A stretch of 64,000 nucleotides of DNA from Allodiplogaster sudhausi (taxonomy: Eukaryota > Nematoda > Chromadorea > Rhabditida > Diplogasteridae). The notes under the pieces are model-generated. The model was not told the DNA's origin. It searched no databases and saw only the letters and a program-made list of their open reading frames with translations. Below are positions 1-12,670 of this stretch, piece by piece (within the stretch, counting starts at the first letter, position 1; each line of letters opens with the position of its first letter). Location of the stretch: the NCBI GenBank assembly GCA_945643635.1, contig CALZFC010000082.1, positions 1,298,501 through 1,362,500 of the forward strand, in the 5' to 3' direction. A program made the position numbers and the translations under genes.

Positions 1-1272
1 AAAGCTGGCGGTGAGCTGCACACTTGTAAACCATGGTGTTCACATCCTACAACATTAATTTGCATCAGCTGCATAGATTAATGCTATTAATCGAAATGGC
101 AATTAAGTTATGTTTGAATTAGTTCTACCTGTAGTTGGGTTGCTGTCTCGGGGACCGCGTCATCCGCATATGCAGTTGGTCTGGTGTAGCTCCTTGGAGC
201 ATACCGGCCATCATTCTTCATTCGTTGCTGAACTTGCCGAATGTGCAACTCAACGGCAGAAGAACTGTCACCGACAAACGTTCGCTGTAAAGTTTAAAAA
301 ATTGAATTTGGATCTCTCACTTCTATCTTTTTACAACACAATCTTTCTCCTTCCCTCTTTAACTGACAATATCAACAGATGGATACTTCTGGAGAAGGTG
401 AAGCGTAAATCGACGAACTTCAACTGCTTCAGGGTGAAACTGTCTGCAACAGAAGAACATTGAAAGTCATTGTTGTATAAATTAAATATTTACAAAGCTA
501 TTGAGAAACGTCTTCAGAAATGGAAAAGGAATAAAATCATTATACAAGAGGGAACCTTGTGCAGTTTTGCAAGACGAAATTGGCGATCCTTCTCTTCACA
601 AAGTTCCTGTCGGAGTCGATATGCTGCAGGCGGTAGTTGGCGTCACCTTTGAGCCTCTCGAGTATTGATATTCCTCTTTTGTCTTTCAGAAGATCTTCTA
701 GCTGAGTTGAGCGTAGACGGTAGTTCAGAGTGTACAACCTCCCTCCTAGAATAGATTTCACCTGTGCCCAGTATCAATACATTACTGTATAAAATATTCA
801 GAAAACAGGGACAATAATCTTACTGTCCAAGAGACTCGCAGCGTTTCGAGCGATGTACGAGGGGAACTGCTGCCGAGACACGTCAACTGAAATTATAGTT
901 TCAATGAAAGAGAAATACGCTTATCAAAAACCAATCAAAATGTATCCAACCATCTTGATCTTGTCGTTCTAGTGATCCCTCTAGACACCGCGCAGTTGAT
1001 GCCTCGGCTGCCAACTCCTCCGTGTCTTGCCCATCACATGAAAAAATTGGATACAGGACTTAGAGTAGGAGGTTCTACGGTTTCGTTTGGACTTGTTGCG
1101 AAAACAAATATATACCTCTGCCAACTGTTGTCGCTGTTGTAAGCCAAGAGGCTATGAAACCACCTCTGAAGTGTTCGTCATCGCCTAAATCAAATAAGTT
1201 CCAGTTACTCCGTCTATGAGTTTTGTCAGCATACTTTTCCAGTTACTACTCTACTACTTGTCATATCTCTAC

Positions 1273-1772
1273 CTAGATTCTCATGAAGGATCGACGTTGG
1301 CTCGCCACTCGTCTCTCCGAAGTGGCTGCTCCCATGCTGTTGCCTTCCATGGCAGTCCTCACTGGAAGCTGCTCCTCTTCTTGCCGACTCTCCTTGCTCG
1401 TGCTCGCCACTCTAGAATATAAATATACATTTTCGTGAACAAAAATTAGCATAAATAAGAGCTCCCGTCTTATAATCTTGATTTTCACATTCGAAGCAGA
1501 TAAAAAGAAAGGATGCAAATACAAAGAAATATATATACCCTTTCTACGGAATTGATGATAACGACTGCAACATAATTGGCCGTCGGCACAATCATAACCT
1601 GAGCTTGCAGCTTTCCAACGGCAGTCTCGATGAGAACATTAACGTCCTCTAGACTTCTGTTGACAGCAGTAGCAGCAAACTTGGCGATCTCGTCTACACT
1701 TCTGTACTCCTCGGTTCGTTGGCGGCAAAACTCAGTGTGCTGTCCGTTCACTTGCAGCACGACGGATAGCAT
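1273..1772 (-). CDS. hypothetical two-exon gene, function unknown
   Basis: Candidate exon 1 runs from ATG at 1772 down to 1539 and encodes about 78 residues rich in Val, Ala and Glu, with a helical-looking stretch (SVDEIAKFAATAV) and one Cys. It ends at a GTATAT donor, and an acceptor ending CTAG starts a second exon at 1411 with charged, Glu/Arg-rich coding sequence. Two reading frames of the second exon are open; one stops at 1273. I recognise no domain. A TTTGCAG just upstream of the ATG could instead be an acceptor, so the true 5' end may be elsewhere. It lies on the same strand as, and just 3' of, the zinc-finger gene that ends at 1912. Confidence 0.3.
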
Positions 1773-1911
1773 GATCTGCAAACACTGTCAAAATTTCTTT
1801 AGAATATTACATTATTATGTTAAATTATTTAAATACAAATTTTTAAAAATAACTCGCTTGCACTTTCCTGGTTCTGCTAGTATAAGAGTTTTGTTTTAGA
1901 ATGACACTTAG

Positions 1912-4741
1912 CTAATTTAAATTTTTGGAGAATAACGCTACTTGCCATTGATGGCGAAGAAGTCGCCGTGGGAAGACAACGTTATCAGGGCCATCCTTGT
2001 ATCGGTCGAATGGAAGAAAGTCCGCCAGATCCGCGAAGGTAGCGATTGCTGCCTTTTCGGAGAGTTGAAACCGGTAAGTAAGCGTGTCATCATCAAAAGC
2101 AGGAGAGAGTGAAACGCGCACAATCAGCTTCCATTCCGAATCCAAGCAGACGATATGCAGAACTTGTCCAAAGACAATATCGACTCGTGATGCACGAAGA
2201 GATACGATGTCTCCTTCACGATAAGTAGTCCCGTGCAGATCCAACGAGGCCGTAACGCTGATTGGCTGTGTCTGATTCGGAAGCAAAGCAGACAGCGATG
2301 GAGTGAAGGATGCAGGATGCAGAAGATGACAACTCTTCACCAGTATGTCAACGCTCAGCTCGCGTCGCTTCCGCCACAGCGTCCGTTGAACATGATTGCT
2401 GACAGTCAGAGGGAGATTTCGAAAGTTTCTCGTTATGTAGCTCCTTCTCTTCACTTCCGCATGAAGCTGCTCAAAGGGCAATGTGTGGAGCAGTGCAGGA
2501 GGTCCGAGTCTTCGTGCAGCTGAAGCATAATGAAGAAAAATGTGCGTCTTGAAAGTGGGACGCGAGATCTTGGCTCCAGCTCTGTCTGCATGTGCCTGGT
2601 CCAGGGGCACCACCTCAGCAGCAAGCTGCACATACTCTGAAGCGAGCTCCTCCATCTTGACGATGTCGTCTCGCGTCAGTACAGGGGAAAGAACAAACAT
2701 CAAAAAATGATGGAAGACTTTGAAAAGTCGGCGGATTGGCGCTTCCGAAACGGTGGAGAGGGGGAAAAGGAACGGTAGAATGCGCAGCAACAACCGAGTT
2801 TGGGACGCCTTCTGAGAGGTGGCTCCCTCCCCCTTTGATACAGGAATTGAACCCGGGCGACTGGGACTGTCGTTTGGACCGAGACCGAAGGCTGCAATCC
2901 GGGTGTTGATGTTTTCGAGGCTGTTTCCACCCCGGATCCCCGGATGAGTGCCCGTACAAAAATTCCGATTAGACGTCGAGCTTCTCCTTCGAAAACCTAC
3001 AATTGCACATCCAATTAACTGACAGCGACTATACTGCTGTTTTAAATTCCCGATAAAGTAAGACGTCATAAGTACATCGTGAGCGAGATCAACGTAGAAG
3101 TCCTCCGTTGTGTTGTAGCCCGCGATTTCATTCAACGGAGAAACGCCGACAACGCCGTCTCTTCCAGGCGCAGACGAATCATACCTACAATTATAAATGC
3201 GTGGAGTTTTGAATCACATTTTTATAACCATCCAATCAAACCATTGTTGGTCGCGCATGAGACAATCCCGTTCGTTGTGCACTGTGGAAAAGTCACTCGC
3301 TTTCGTAAGACACAGTCGACAAGGTCGACCACAAGAGAACGACGCCTTACAATAAGAGACATAGATTGAAGTTGAGATGAACCGTGGTAATTAGCGCACC
3401 TGTAGCTGTCTTGCCTCGTTAAGGGCAAGGTTGTCGCCGGCCAGAGTCAAAAGAAAGGGGTATAACTTCAACTCCTTTCCACGCCAAGTCACTACGATGC
3501 CGCTCTCCCACAATTCATTCAGTTCCGACTAGAATGGATTGATAATCATTAAGTGTTTCTTATATTAGATACTTATACTCATGCCTTAAACTGCTGCAGA
3601 ATCGGCTTGAAGTTGTAGGCCTTGTGGTCTCGCGCATACGCAGTCGCGTAGTGATATCTAAAAAAAAACTTAACCTTGTTTAGGCTTATTTTATAGAACT
3701 AGAATAACCAACTTGTAGGCCTGGGAAGAGGAGCAGGTAGCTGGCAATCCGGCAAATGTAAAGTATGCACATACAAGGGACTGTACTGAAGAGGCCTGCC
3801 TAAGATTGCACCCGGGCGCGACATCATCACTGTAGAGATTGACCGGTAGCAAATGTCGGTCGGGGAAGCATGCGGCCACAGACTTATAGCGGCTGCCATC
3901 TAGTGGTGACCTAGCCGTGTTGGAGTCATGAGAAGGGGAGAGTTGTAGAACGCGTTGAATCTGAATCGAATCCAGCGCCGAAATGAGAGAGTCGCGAAGA
4001 TTAGTCGTGTAGAAGAGGCACTCCTTATCCACTCTGCCTTGTGTTCCGTCATCCCTTCGAACTGCTTCCGTGTAGCTCCCCATTCTTCTTTCTGTATTGA
4101 GGACGTAATTTTGCTCGGATTTCATTGCAATCTTCCGTCGGTAAGGGGTTCGGATAGAGTCGAGCTTTCTCTTCAAGTCCTCGTACTCATCGTCGCCCAG
4201 CCTTCTACTTCTAGCTATGGCGGCAGAAAGTAGATCGACAACTTGGTCGACGTCGCGCTCCCTTAGAGACGGCGAAGCGGCCAGCGATAGGACTTCGGAT
4301 ATGAGGAAAGAGGCCAGGTCGTCAATCGGCGCATCCAACTCGTCTTCTTCATCATCCATGATGATCTCTTCTTCTTCATATTCCTCATCCTCTGGAATGC
4401 CCACATTATGTCCCAGCTCAACATCGACAGGGGCGTCCATTTCCATCGCGTCCACATCAAAAGCGGGCCTTGCTGCATCACAATCACCGTTATCCTCTGA
4501 AAACACAAGCAGAATACTATATTTTAAACAAGCCAAATCGTTGTGTTTATGCTGTACCTTCTGGATGATATCTACGGCAATGTTTCAGGTAATCGGTATG
4601 GCGGCCGAACTCGTTTACAGAAGTACATTCATAGCATCGAAACTGAAGTGCTGGCACTCTCAAATGACAATCTGAGTAGTGCAGCAGCTCATCCTTCATA
4701 GTTGAGCAGTAGAAGCCGCAACCAACGACAGGACAACGCAT
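1912..4741 (-). CDS. C2H2-finger protein of a widespread, probably transposon-derived metazoan family
   Basis: Multi-exon minus-strand gene. Exon 1 (4741-4558) starts MRCPVVGCGFYC and carries two Cys/His finger-like units (C-x4-C...H-x4-H, then C-x2-C...H-x4-H). Exon 2 (4496-3713) has an acidic stretch and ends in a motif (LYSDDVAPGCNLR, YFTFAGLP) that I recall from large uncharacterised animal proteins. Exon 3 is 3657 to about 3583 and exon 4 about 3530-3402. The last exon, from about 3184 to a stop at 1912, holds LLLRILPFLFPL, VLTRDDIVKMEEL, FLHYASAARRLGPP and FEQLHAEVKRRSY, all typical of that family, and ends with the usual beta-rich tail. The exon 3 donor appears to be GC, and the exon 4-5 phase does not close cleanly, so a microexon or a lesion is possible. 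No catalytic function can be assigned; the family is probably transposon-derived (inference). Confidence 0.6.
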
Positions 4742-6479
4742 CCTGCATTAACGTCATTTCTATGTTGCAACAATCTTTGTTAAATACTGCAATCCTGCAT
4801 TTGTTTTCTTAGTGTCGTTAATTTTTTATATTGTTTTCTTTTATTTGTTTTCTATTTTTTTTTTAATTTTTACAAACTTTTCTGGGTGACAGTTATTTTC
4901 AGAGCGCACAATCTTAAACGAATCGCTTAAGGGAATCGCACAATGAATATAAAAAATTTGGGAATAAATAAATAAAACTGCTTCGGCATGTGTTAGTAAT
5001 GTATTGATTGATACTGCTCAGTGCTTCCGAGTTAAAACGATTTAATTCCACCGCTACCATAGTCAGTAAAAAATTTAATGTTTGCATAGCTATGCATCTG
5101 GTAAAAAAGTAACCTCATTATTTTAAAATTAAACTAATGATCTTTTCATTCGTATCGTAAATTCATATTTACTAACACACGCAATTCCATCATTCATGCT
5201 CTCAGAGGAGAGTAGTCTTTAGTGCATATACTGAAAGAAAATAAAACAGTATTTTGCAAGCAGAAGTTAATATTTTAACATACCTGAACGTGATGAGACT
5301 TGTGGGTGTTTGTGCGAATGACGAACGATGCCCCCGTACTCGGTGAAGAAACTGCAATAACGCGTATTTATGTGATTGGCTCGATGAATCATTATAATTA
5401 CCTGCGAAAATTTAAACAAATATCACAAAACCCTGCCAAGGCTGGCTCATAAAATTACATAACGGTTTCAAAGGTTCTAAATTGCATTATTAATTTTCCA
5501 AACACCACAAACGTAGCAACAGCGTACGGTATCTAAGGCATACTGTACAGTTTAACCATTATTTCCCTTTCGGAACAAAAGTTCAAGGATGATTACTATT
5601 CAGAAGTGATGAAGAAAGGATTACCAAAGATGAAATATTAACATGCAAGAAAAAACCCCAATTTTAAGACTACATTTCAACTTTTATGCCTGAAAACATG
5701 ACATAAATTTCTCGGTCGATAGGTTGGTAGAACTGTTTTCAATAGGGAGTTTGAAGTCCGCAAAGGAAAGCGGGTAAGAAAAAAACCGGAGTTTGACGTC
5801 AAAACCTGAGTGGGATTTGGTTCTGGGGAGGCTCAAAATGTAAATTAGACGTTACTTTTTTAACTCTGCTGAAAAAGCAGGAGTGGCATAAAAGCTGCTC
5901 GAAAACAGGGTGGAGCCACCCTGCGTCGATAATTTTACTCCATGTTTCAAAGGTGAACTATTCCATCAAACCTTAAAACATGGAAAGATAATTAAATATG
6001 TAAAAATTTACGCACCAATTCAAGAGGAAGAGAATGCTGAAATGACGTGAGTTCACGTGTGTGGAGAACAGTTGTCGAAGCCTTAAGTAATAGTACTCGT
6101 CATGCTGCATTCTTTATGCACAACCACAACATAAACTAACTAATCCGTAGCAAAAAAACGCCTTTGGAAACATTAAAATAAAAGAAATTTTAAAAAAATT
6201 TGTTCTAAATTGAGCCAGCGATACGACTATTAGCATAATATATAGCAATAGAAGCTCAAACAAAAGCAAACAAACTTAACAAATGGTATTAAGAAGCAGC
6301 CTGACCTTTTGCAAAGCGAAGTGAGTTGCCCAGCCAGGCTGCCCCTTGCAGTTGAAGATGCTCCCAAGACACCGAAGGCCTTGAATAATAATAAAACAAC
6401 TTTTCATCGAAAAAGGAAAAGCTAAAAACTGAAACTTAGCGCCGAAAGAATAATATCCAAAAAAGAAACATTTTCCCAC
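4742..6479. other. AT-rich intergenic stretch, no gene seen
   Basis: About 1.7 kb without a convincing reading frame. It has many poly-A and poly-T runs and short ORFs that look like chance. I see no RNA gene or clear repeat unit here. Confidence 0.5.
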
Positions 6480-6559
6480 CGCACTGCATATTTAGTGTGC
6501 AGTGGTGAATATTTGGAAATGACACCCTGCTATTCACCGGTCTTAACAGCGCCATTCCG

Positions 6560-6775
6560 GCCAAAGATAACATTTTTGTGCATGCGCAAATGTGCCATGT
6601 TACGCTCCACGTAACATCCAGGTATAAACAAAAAATGTTACGTTTTTTTTCTTAAGAGGAGGCGACACTCACCAGGGCGAAAACATCACATGTTTTTCTC
6701 AGCGTAACATTTCAACGGAACATTTTTCCATAACATTTTTTTTTGCATAACATTTTTTTCTGTGTGTATGCACAT
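6560..6775. repeat. reiterated TAACATTT motifs ending in CACACAG-type terminus
   Basis: The stretch repeats AACATTT or its complement AAATGTT about ten times and ends at 6755-6775 with ATAACATTTTTTTCTGTGTG. Read inward from the right end this is CACACAG, an A-run, then ATGTTAT. The layout matches the termini at 27012/28177 and near 63890, where a motif next to the end is also repeated inside. No matching left terminus was found, so this is a fragment or a solitary end. Confidence 0.4.
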
Positions 6776-7559
6776 ATGTGTAAAACAGGGTAATATATTT
6801 TTTTGTATCAAATCAAAATCTCTTTATTTCTAAGCACTCGATAAGCGTTATTAATGTTAAATATTAAACTATTAGAAAACATGATTTCGTAAAATGTATG
6901 TAATTATATTATCATGCCTATTCTTGTTATTCGCCATTATGTTTATATTTTTAATTCAATAAACTATAAGAAAATGTTGAGGCTGGAATTTTAAGCAGAT
7001 TTATTGAAGCATGTGCAAGGAAATGATCCCGAACAAAATGATGCCAGCGCGAACAAAGCTTTCTGGCAAATTCATGTTGATTCATACAGGAAACCAAGAG
7101 AGGAAGAGAGAGAGAAAGGAGACATTTAGAGAGATCACTGATCGCTCGTTGTCGTTCTCTGCTCAAAGAAAGCCCCAAACGCCCTCGCTCAAGAAGGAGG
7201 CTTCATATAGATGGGTTCGGTATATTATGGAGTAAGGAGAGGTAGAGAGACAGTGCAGTGCAGAGGGATGTAAACAGCAGCATCCGAGACATTCACTGAC
7301 ATCAGAATCATTATCGCATAACTCTCTGCTTCATCCTTCCTCTCTCATTCGCCTCTTCAGCCAGTTTGCATGATCTCTAAGTTCTCGATCGCCGGTATTT
7401 CCGCCTTCAAACTGTATCGTCATAACCTGACCATGAATGGATATCTGGATACATGAGCCGAGAGTCACGTGTTCAACGAATTGGGAGAAAGAGAGAGTGA
7501 AAGGCAACGAGCGAGAAATATTCGAGAAAAAACCCACTAAATGAAATCTTACATAATCT

Positions 7560-7655
7560 GACCCACTCACTTAATCTCTCTCCCTCTCCTCTCTCTCTCC
7601 TCCCTCATCTCTCTCACTCTCTCTCTCTCCTCTCTCTCTCTCTCTTTCTAATGGT
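7560..7655. repeat. CT microsatellite
   Basis: Nearly pure CT/CTC repeat about 100 bp upstream of the ShKT gene promoter. Similar tracts occur near 9597-9640, 27540-27605, 61670-61700, 63060-63195 and (as GA) 63600-63680. Confidence 0.8.
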
Positions 7656-7764
7656 TTCTGATCTTTCTGAGTTGCCATGCACTCGCCAAATCGTTCTCCT
7701 CTAGCTCAAACTCGCTTGCCAAACTATCTGTTTCCCGTACAAGTTCAGGTGTACCGGAACTGGT

Positions 7765-7772
7765 TATAAAAG
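7765..7772 (+). promoter_or_regulatory. TATA box of the ShKT peptide gene
   Basis: TATAAAAG sits 105 bp upstream of the ATG at 7870. A start near 7795 would be at the usual distance of about 30 bp and give a short 5' leader. This is a strong core-promoter match in an otherwise ordinary context. Confidence 0.6.
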
Positions 7773-7869
7773 GGGTCGCTTAGATCGTTTCGGCACTTGA
7801 AAGAGAGTGGAGCTCCAATGTATTTACTCTACTTTCTCAGAGAAACGTTTTGTGTTTTAGTGATCACAA

Positions 7870-8164
7870 GATGCTTCGACGTCTTCTTTGCACTGCCGCT
7901 CTCTTTCTGATCCTCGCTATCGTTGCAACTGAAGGAGCAGGTAAGGATTGCTCATTCCTTTCTCTTACAAGCATCAAGCACTCTTATTACTGGCCAGCAG
8001 CAAATAGAGCCAAGACGTTGTCATACATTAATGTCCTTTCTACTTAAGGATGTGAAGATAAGCTGAGGTTTGCAAACTGTGCTAACATTGTGCAAATTTG
8101 CACCGACCCGAAATAAGCTACGCTCAAGACGTTCTGCGCAAAGACTTGCAATCTATGCACCTGA
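7870..8164 (+). pseudogene. secreted ShKT-domain peptide gene with an in-frame stop
   Basis: Exon 1 (7870-7941) encodes MLRRLLCTAALFLILAIV, a clear signal peptide, and ends at GTAAGG. An acceptor TTAAG at 8049 restores phase 1 and leads into a short Cys-rich domain with six Cys in the ShKT order: C, then Cys about 9 and 16 residues on, then a final C-x3-C-x2-C cluster ending at 8158, with TGA at 8162-8164. ShKT domains are small disulphide folds found in nematode secreted enzymes, surface proteins and peptide toxins. A TAA at 8114-8116 lies in frame inside the domain, between the third and fourth Cys, so as written the product is truncated. Either this is a pseudogene, or the base is an allele or error, or splicing removes it. 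The intact TATA box, signal peptide and splice sites argue that any lesion is recent. Confidence 0.6.
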
Positions 8165-9596
8165 ATTACTACAGGTTTCCTGTTTGCTAATCTTATTGTG
8201 TCATCGTTTACCCTGCATTTTCAGTGAATATTTATTATTTCTACTACTATCACTTCGCATTCTTGAGCAAATCAATATATTAACTAAAAGACTTTCTCAA
8301 CTCTTATTTTAAAAAAAGGAATTCAGACCTCTTAATGAATGAATAATTGCATTAAAGTAGACGGAATATTGAACTACTTAACGGGAGTTCATTCATACGG
8401 AAAGATCAACTTCTTCTTTCCACCGAGAAGCTCTCCTTTGTTAAACGATGTCATTTAAACTGATGAACGCTCTTATTTTGCTTACAAAACAAACGATAAA
8501 GCGGGCCGAAAAACATGAAAATTGGTTAAGGGGTGCTATTTGCGCATGAAATGTGTTTGAGGCGCAGAGTCGCGTGTTCAACGAGCTATGAGGTTAGCAG
8601 TTCGGAATTACATATGAGTTATGAGTTATAAGACTTCACTTACATATGAGGTGGTCATATTTGAGGAAGAGTTTCCATTAGAGGGAAGGAATTAATTTTT
8701 CAACTACTTATCCAAAGCATCTAATCAGTGCTTTTCAACATGGGAAGGGGTTCTATTAGAGAAGGACTAATTTCTTATTGTTAATATGGAGGCAAGAACA
8801 GACGAAGGATGTGACAGTCATTGTTATAAGAAGAAGTACATAATTTTTTTTAAACAACTTCTTCTAAAGAAATTACATTAAAACATATATAGTTGTCTAT
8901 GCAGCTATTTTTTCTTGAATCTCTTTCTTACTGATTGTGAGAATTTCGTAATAGTAACAATTTACTACAATAGTTTATTGGGATATATGTAGTTTTTTGA
9001 TGGGAGTGGTTGTTTCATAAATATTTTCGGGCTTTCCTACATCGTCGGACACGATTACAAGCAGTTAAAAACTTTATGAAATAAGCTTATTAAAAAAACG
9101 TTTAAAAAAAACTTCCCAAAAAAGCTAATGCACAATGAGCGAGAAGTTTAATTAGTCTCGCATGTCTACGGCTGTCCGTGTCAGCATGGCATAGGACATC
9201 TCCAAATGCCGGTCTCATTCGGCACGCGTCAGGTTATCTGCCGCCTCATTAAGCATCACGATCTTAGAGTACATCATCGTGAATATAATCCTCGTTCCAT
9301 CGATCGGATGCGTTGCGTTGGCGGTGCCCTTTTATCCTCTGTGCAGAGGGCGCCTTTTCCATCTCCTTTCTGACTCCAAAATCTGATACGAATGGCTTTT
9401 CTCAACGGATAGGAAAAGATACTAGCGGACAGTCGGAGCCGCAGAGAGAAACAGGCGTCCGGGGAAGGACAGGAATGGGTTGAAAGCGCCGAGTACGGGA
9501 GCAGAAAGAAGAGCGAGGAGACGCCAATCTTGTGGAAGGGGCTACTGGCGATGACCCGAGCAGCCCCTAGTAGCCAAGTCACAACATCTCTCTCAA
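8165..9596. other. intergenic stretch, no gene seen
   Basis: No ORF with coding character, no RNA gene and no clear repeat. Short frames here do not resemble any family I know. Confidence 0.4.
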
Positions 9597-9884
9597 TCAC
9601 TTTATCTCTCTCTCTTTCTCTCTCTCTCTCTCTCCTTCTCTTGACTCCCCCTTCCTCGTCAACCTCATTAACATTCCGTCATTCTCTAAGCTTCTCTCCT
9701 CCAGCTGACGAAACACGACCTAGGAATCCCTTGAATAATGAAGTTGTGGAAGTGATTGAAACGAGTCGATTGCCGTAAGTCAATCCGACTAAGCCGGCGT
9801 ACGCAAAAAGAGACAATGCAGGAAGAAAAGAGACAATGCGCCTTTCTTGTTGGCGTCTAATTCCTAGAGCAAAATCAGCATTAA

Positions 9885-10503
9885 GAGGGAAAACACCGAA
9901 AAATTATGTGAGCTTACAAATTGCAGCGGCCCTTCGCACGCTATTTTCACGTAGTTGGTTTTTGCGAGCAGCGAGAATTTAGTAGCTCGCAACCAGAAAA
10001 TCTCTCTTAAAGGAAATGTCAAATGAACAGTTGAATTTCCCAGCCACGAGACGTAGTTGCTGTTGCTCTCGCCGTTCATCTGGGCGAGTGAGCATTCAAA
10101 GGAGCAGGCGAAACGCAACCGTAATCCATTTCAATATTCGATGTATTTACAACAAGAGGAATGTAAGTATATAAATTACGTAAATGCTCGAATGAAGACC
10201 TAGTCAATGACCAGCTTGAGGAGCCACTTAAAAGGTTAACGTCGGCGCTGCCAAAACGGGAGAGCGAGCAGGATACACGACAACGCCGTGGAGCAGGTTG
10301 TTGACTATGTACATACATACATCGAAAAGCAAATCAGACGGTACCGTCATGAACGCTGTTTTCGATTGGCAAATAGGAGTATCTTGTAGAAAACAAAACT
10401 AATGGTAAGGTGAGCTTGAGCGGCTAGACCATTCCCTTGTTAGTAACCTGTTAACGCAAATATTTGGCGAAAGATAAGGCAAGAATATTGATCGTTGTTG
10501 TTC
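9885..10503 (+). repeat. repeat A, left copy (direct repeat flanking an LTR remnant)
   Basis: Begins GAGGGAAAACACCG and ends GATCGTTGTTGTT. The same about 610-bp segment recurs in direct orientation at 12671-13279 with scattered substitutions and small indels. The two copies abut the truncated LTR element between them on both sides. No coding capacity or terminal inverted repeat was seen. Confidence 0.7.
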
Positions 10504-11589
10504 AAAAAAGCACCGGTGTCCACCTGCATGGTGACTTTGGTGCCTTCAATTACAACATCTACTTCAAACGACTTGTCTCGCACAGAATTCACGATGATCG
10601 TGTTCATTCTCGTGCTCTCCTTCTTATTCTCCTTCCAGGAAGTGTCACTCTCAGCTTCGTCGTTCCGACAACTTGTGCTGATATGGCCAATCTGGCCACA
10701 CGCATAACACTTCCGATCCTTGAACTTGCAGTTCTCCTGCGGATGCGCACCACCACAGCGGAAACACGGCTTCCGGTTGCCATTCTCCGCCTTCTGCTTT
10801 GTGTGCCTCTGCTGCTTAGCGACAAAATGCACAGCCGCATTCTTGCCCTGAGCCTGTACCGCACTGCTCTCGTTCCTGAGAATTGCGATCTTGTCGCACT
10901 CTTGTACCAACTCTTCCATCGTCATCAACTCATTCAGCTTGATCTGTGACAACAGATGGAAACGAGTGTCCGAACGACGAGGCAAGTCCATGGCCACCAT
11001 GAAGAACATGGTCTTCAGCTGCTCATTCGTCAGTTCTGCCATCCTGGCCTCTTCGACTGCTTTGTTCACTTCGGCTGACAACACTCTGAAATCGTTGATT
11101 CCAGACGTGCTCATTCTTAGATTCAACAACGACAACCTCTTCTCGAAGTCTGTCTTGCAATCTCCGAATCCTCTCCACTGTCTCCTGGAGGGTGAATTCT
11201 GCAGCCTTCCTCGGTGCTATTGAATTCCTGTACTGGACATCCACCTTCACACTGACCTTCCGCATCAGCATGAGCACCCTCTGCACTTCCGAGACATTCG
11301 CAGCTTCCCGCTCGAATATGTCCTCGTACATCTCGTACCATGCATTGAACGTACATCCATCCTCCGGGTCGTACTAAAACACCTGGATGTTCTTCTCCAA
11401 CGCATCAATCGACGGTCCAGCCCTGGACGTGTCGCTCTGACCTTGCGTGGGACTGTCATCCTTCTTCAGTCTCTCCAGCAACTGCTCCACCAATCTTTCA
11501 TGGTTCTGTTGTTGCTGTCTCATCTGCTCAGCGCTGTCCTCCTGTTGCTTCTTCAGCAACTCCAGCAACGCCTTCATATCCTCCGACAT
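10504..11589 (-). pseudogene. degenerate gag with zinc knuckles, truncated at the protease
   Basis: The frame starts at ATG 11589 (MSEDMKALLELL, a Gln/Glu-rich coiled-coil-like start) and meets a stop near 11374, where the related copy has GAG. It resumes in other frames to about 10440. The central part carries two retroviral-type zinc knuckles, C-x2-C-x3-H-x4-C and C-x2-C-x4-H-x4-C (around 10700-10770), then a truncated aspartic-protease start. Not translatable as one protein. Confidence 0.75.
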
Positions 11590-12364
11590 TTTCAGTGATT
11601 CAAAGTTGCCTGGGGCACACTTTCAGTACAGGCTACCTTCTCACTGTTAGAATCCGAAACTCTCTCCAGTTTAGGTCTGGCCTCTCAGTACTGTCACTGA
11701 TCTCCTCTTGTGGTACAGAGTTGCTTACGCACACTCTCAGTACGGGCTACCTTCCTGCTGTTAGAGTCCGAAACTCTCTTCAGCTCAGGTTCAGCCACTC
11801 TGTACTGCCACATCACTTCTAGTGGAACAGAGTTGCTTAGAGCACACTCTCAGTACGGGCTACCTTCTCGCTTTTAGAGTCCGAAACTCTCTCAAGCTCA
11901 GGTCTGGCCACTATGTACTGCCACCTTACTTCTCTCCTCGGTGCCTCACACTCCTCCCCTTCTCCGCCTGTAGACCACCAGCTCGCACACCGCACCACTC
12001 CGCACCGGGCTCCACACCACCACTGCGGCGAAGGCTGGCTACGCCACCTGCACGCCTCCTGTTCTCCAATCCTACGCTGCCGATTCCAAATCAATGGAAT
12101 CGCGCCACACGTACGGATAGAACAGGAGAGGGCCTACGGAGGGAAAACACACCTTGTTGTTAGCGGACTCCGCAAGCAGAGAACGGGCCCCCGTCAATTT
12201 GGGGTTTTAACAACTGTAGAGCGGCCACACGAGAGCGACGCCGCGAGAGAGGACGTCGACAGTGAGAGAGAGGCTGGCCGGCGCGAGAGAGAGCGAGAGA
12301 GAGAAGAATCGGCCGTAGATGGGGAATCGGCCGCCGCGGAAGCTCTTGAGTCCTGATCGCCAAT

Positions 12365-12669
12365 TGTTGTGTCCGTCCACGGGAGGGACAGAGAGTAGAA
12401 TGTGTGTAGACGCGAGGCGAGGCGGGAGAGAGGTTTATCAGAGAGAGAATAGAAGACCGCCGCTTAAGATGAGAAGATGAGAGCGAAGTGATGTGAGCTC
12501 GCTGGCTAGGGCTTATATATGCGAGTCTCACGTAAGCTAATATGCTAATAATCAAACAATGCCACGTGGACCAATAGCAAAGCGCCAACGTGGCAATACA
12601 AACTACAATGTGCTATTAACAACTAAATGCACGTAGACAAATACGTGTAGATATTCTATCTACACAACA
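12365..12669 (-). repeat. LTR of the minus-strand element
   Basis: 305 bp, reading TGTTGTGTAG to GGACACAACA on the minus strand, with the same TATATAAG promoter region and polypyrimidine 3' part as the LTRs at 40688 and 43750. It is a diverged member of the same family. Confidence 0.85.
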
Positions 12670-12670
12670 G

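Larger units (their letters stand above)
10504..12669 (-). mobile_element. 5' part of an LTR retrotransposon (LTR, leader, gag, start of protease)
   Basis: Minus-strand relative of the element at 40688-44066. It keeps one LTR at 12365-12669, the leader with the same post-LTR motif (ATTGGCGATC), the gag region and the beginning of an aspartic protease (VDTGA). It is cut off at 10503/10504, exactly where repeat A begins, so the 3' half and the second LTR are missing. The LTR differs from the 40.7 kb element by many substitutions and indels, so this is a different and probably older insertion. Confidence 0.8.

Noticed and set aside
110..463. 117-codon ORF at the left edge
   Set aside because: Composition is not protein-like, there is no domain or splice context, and overlapping frames are equally open.
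9274..9600. 108-codon minus-strand ORF
   Set aside because: Runs into a CT microsatellite and has no recognisable motif; likely chance.
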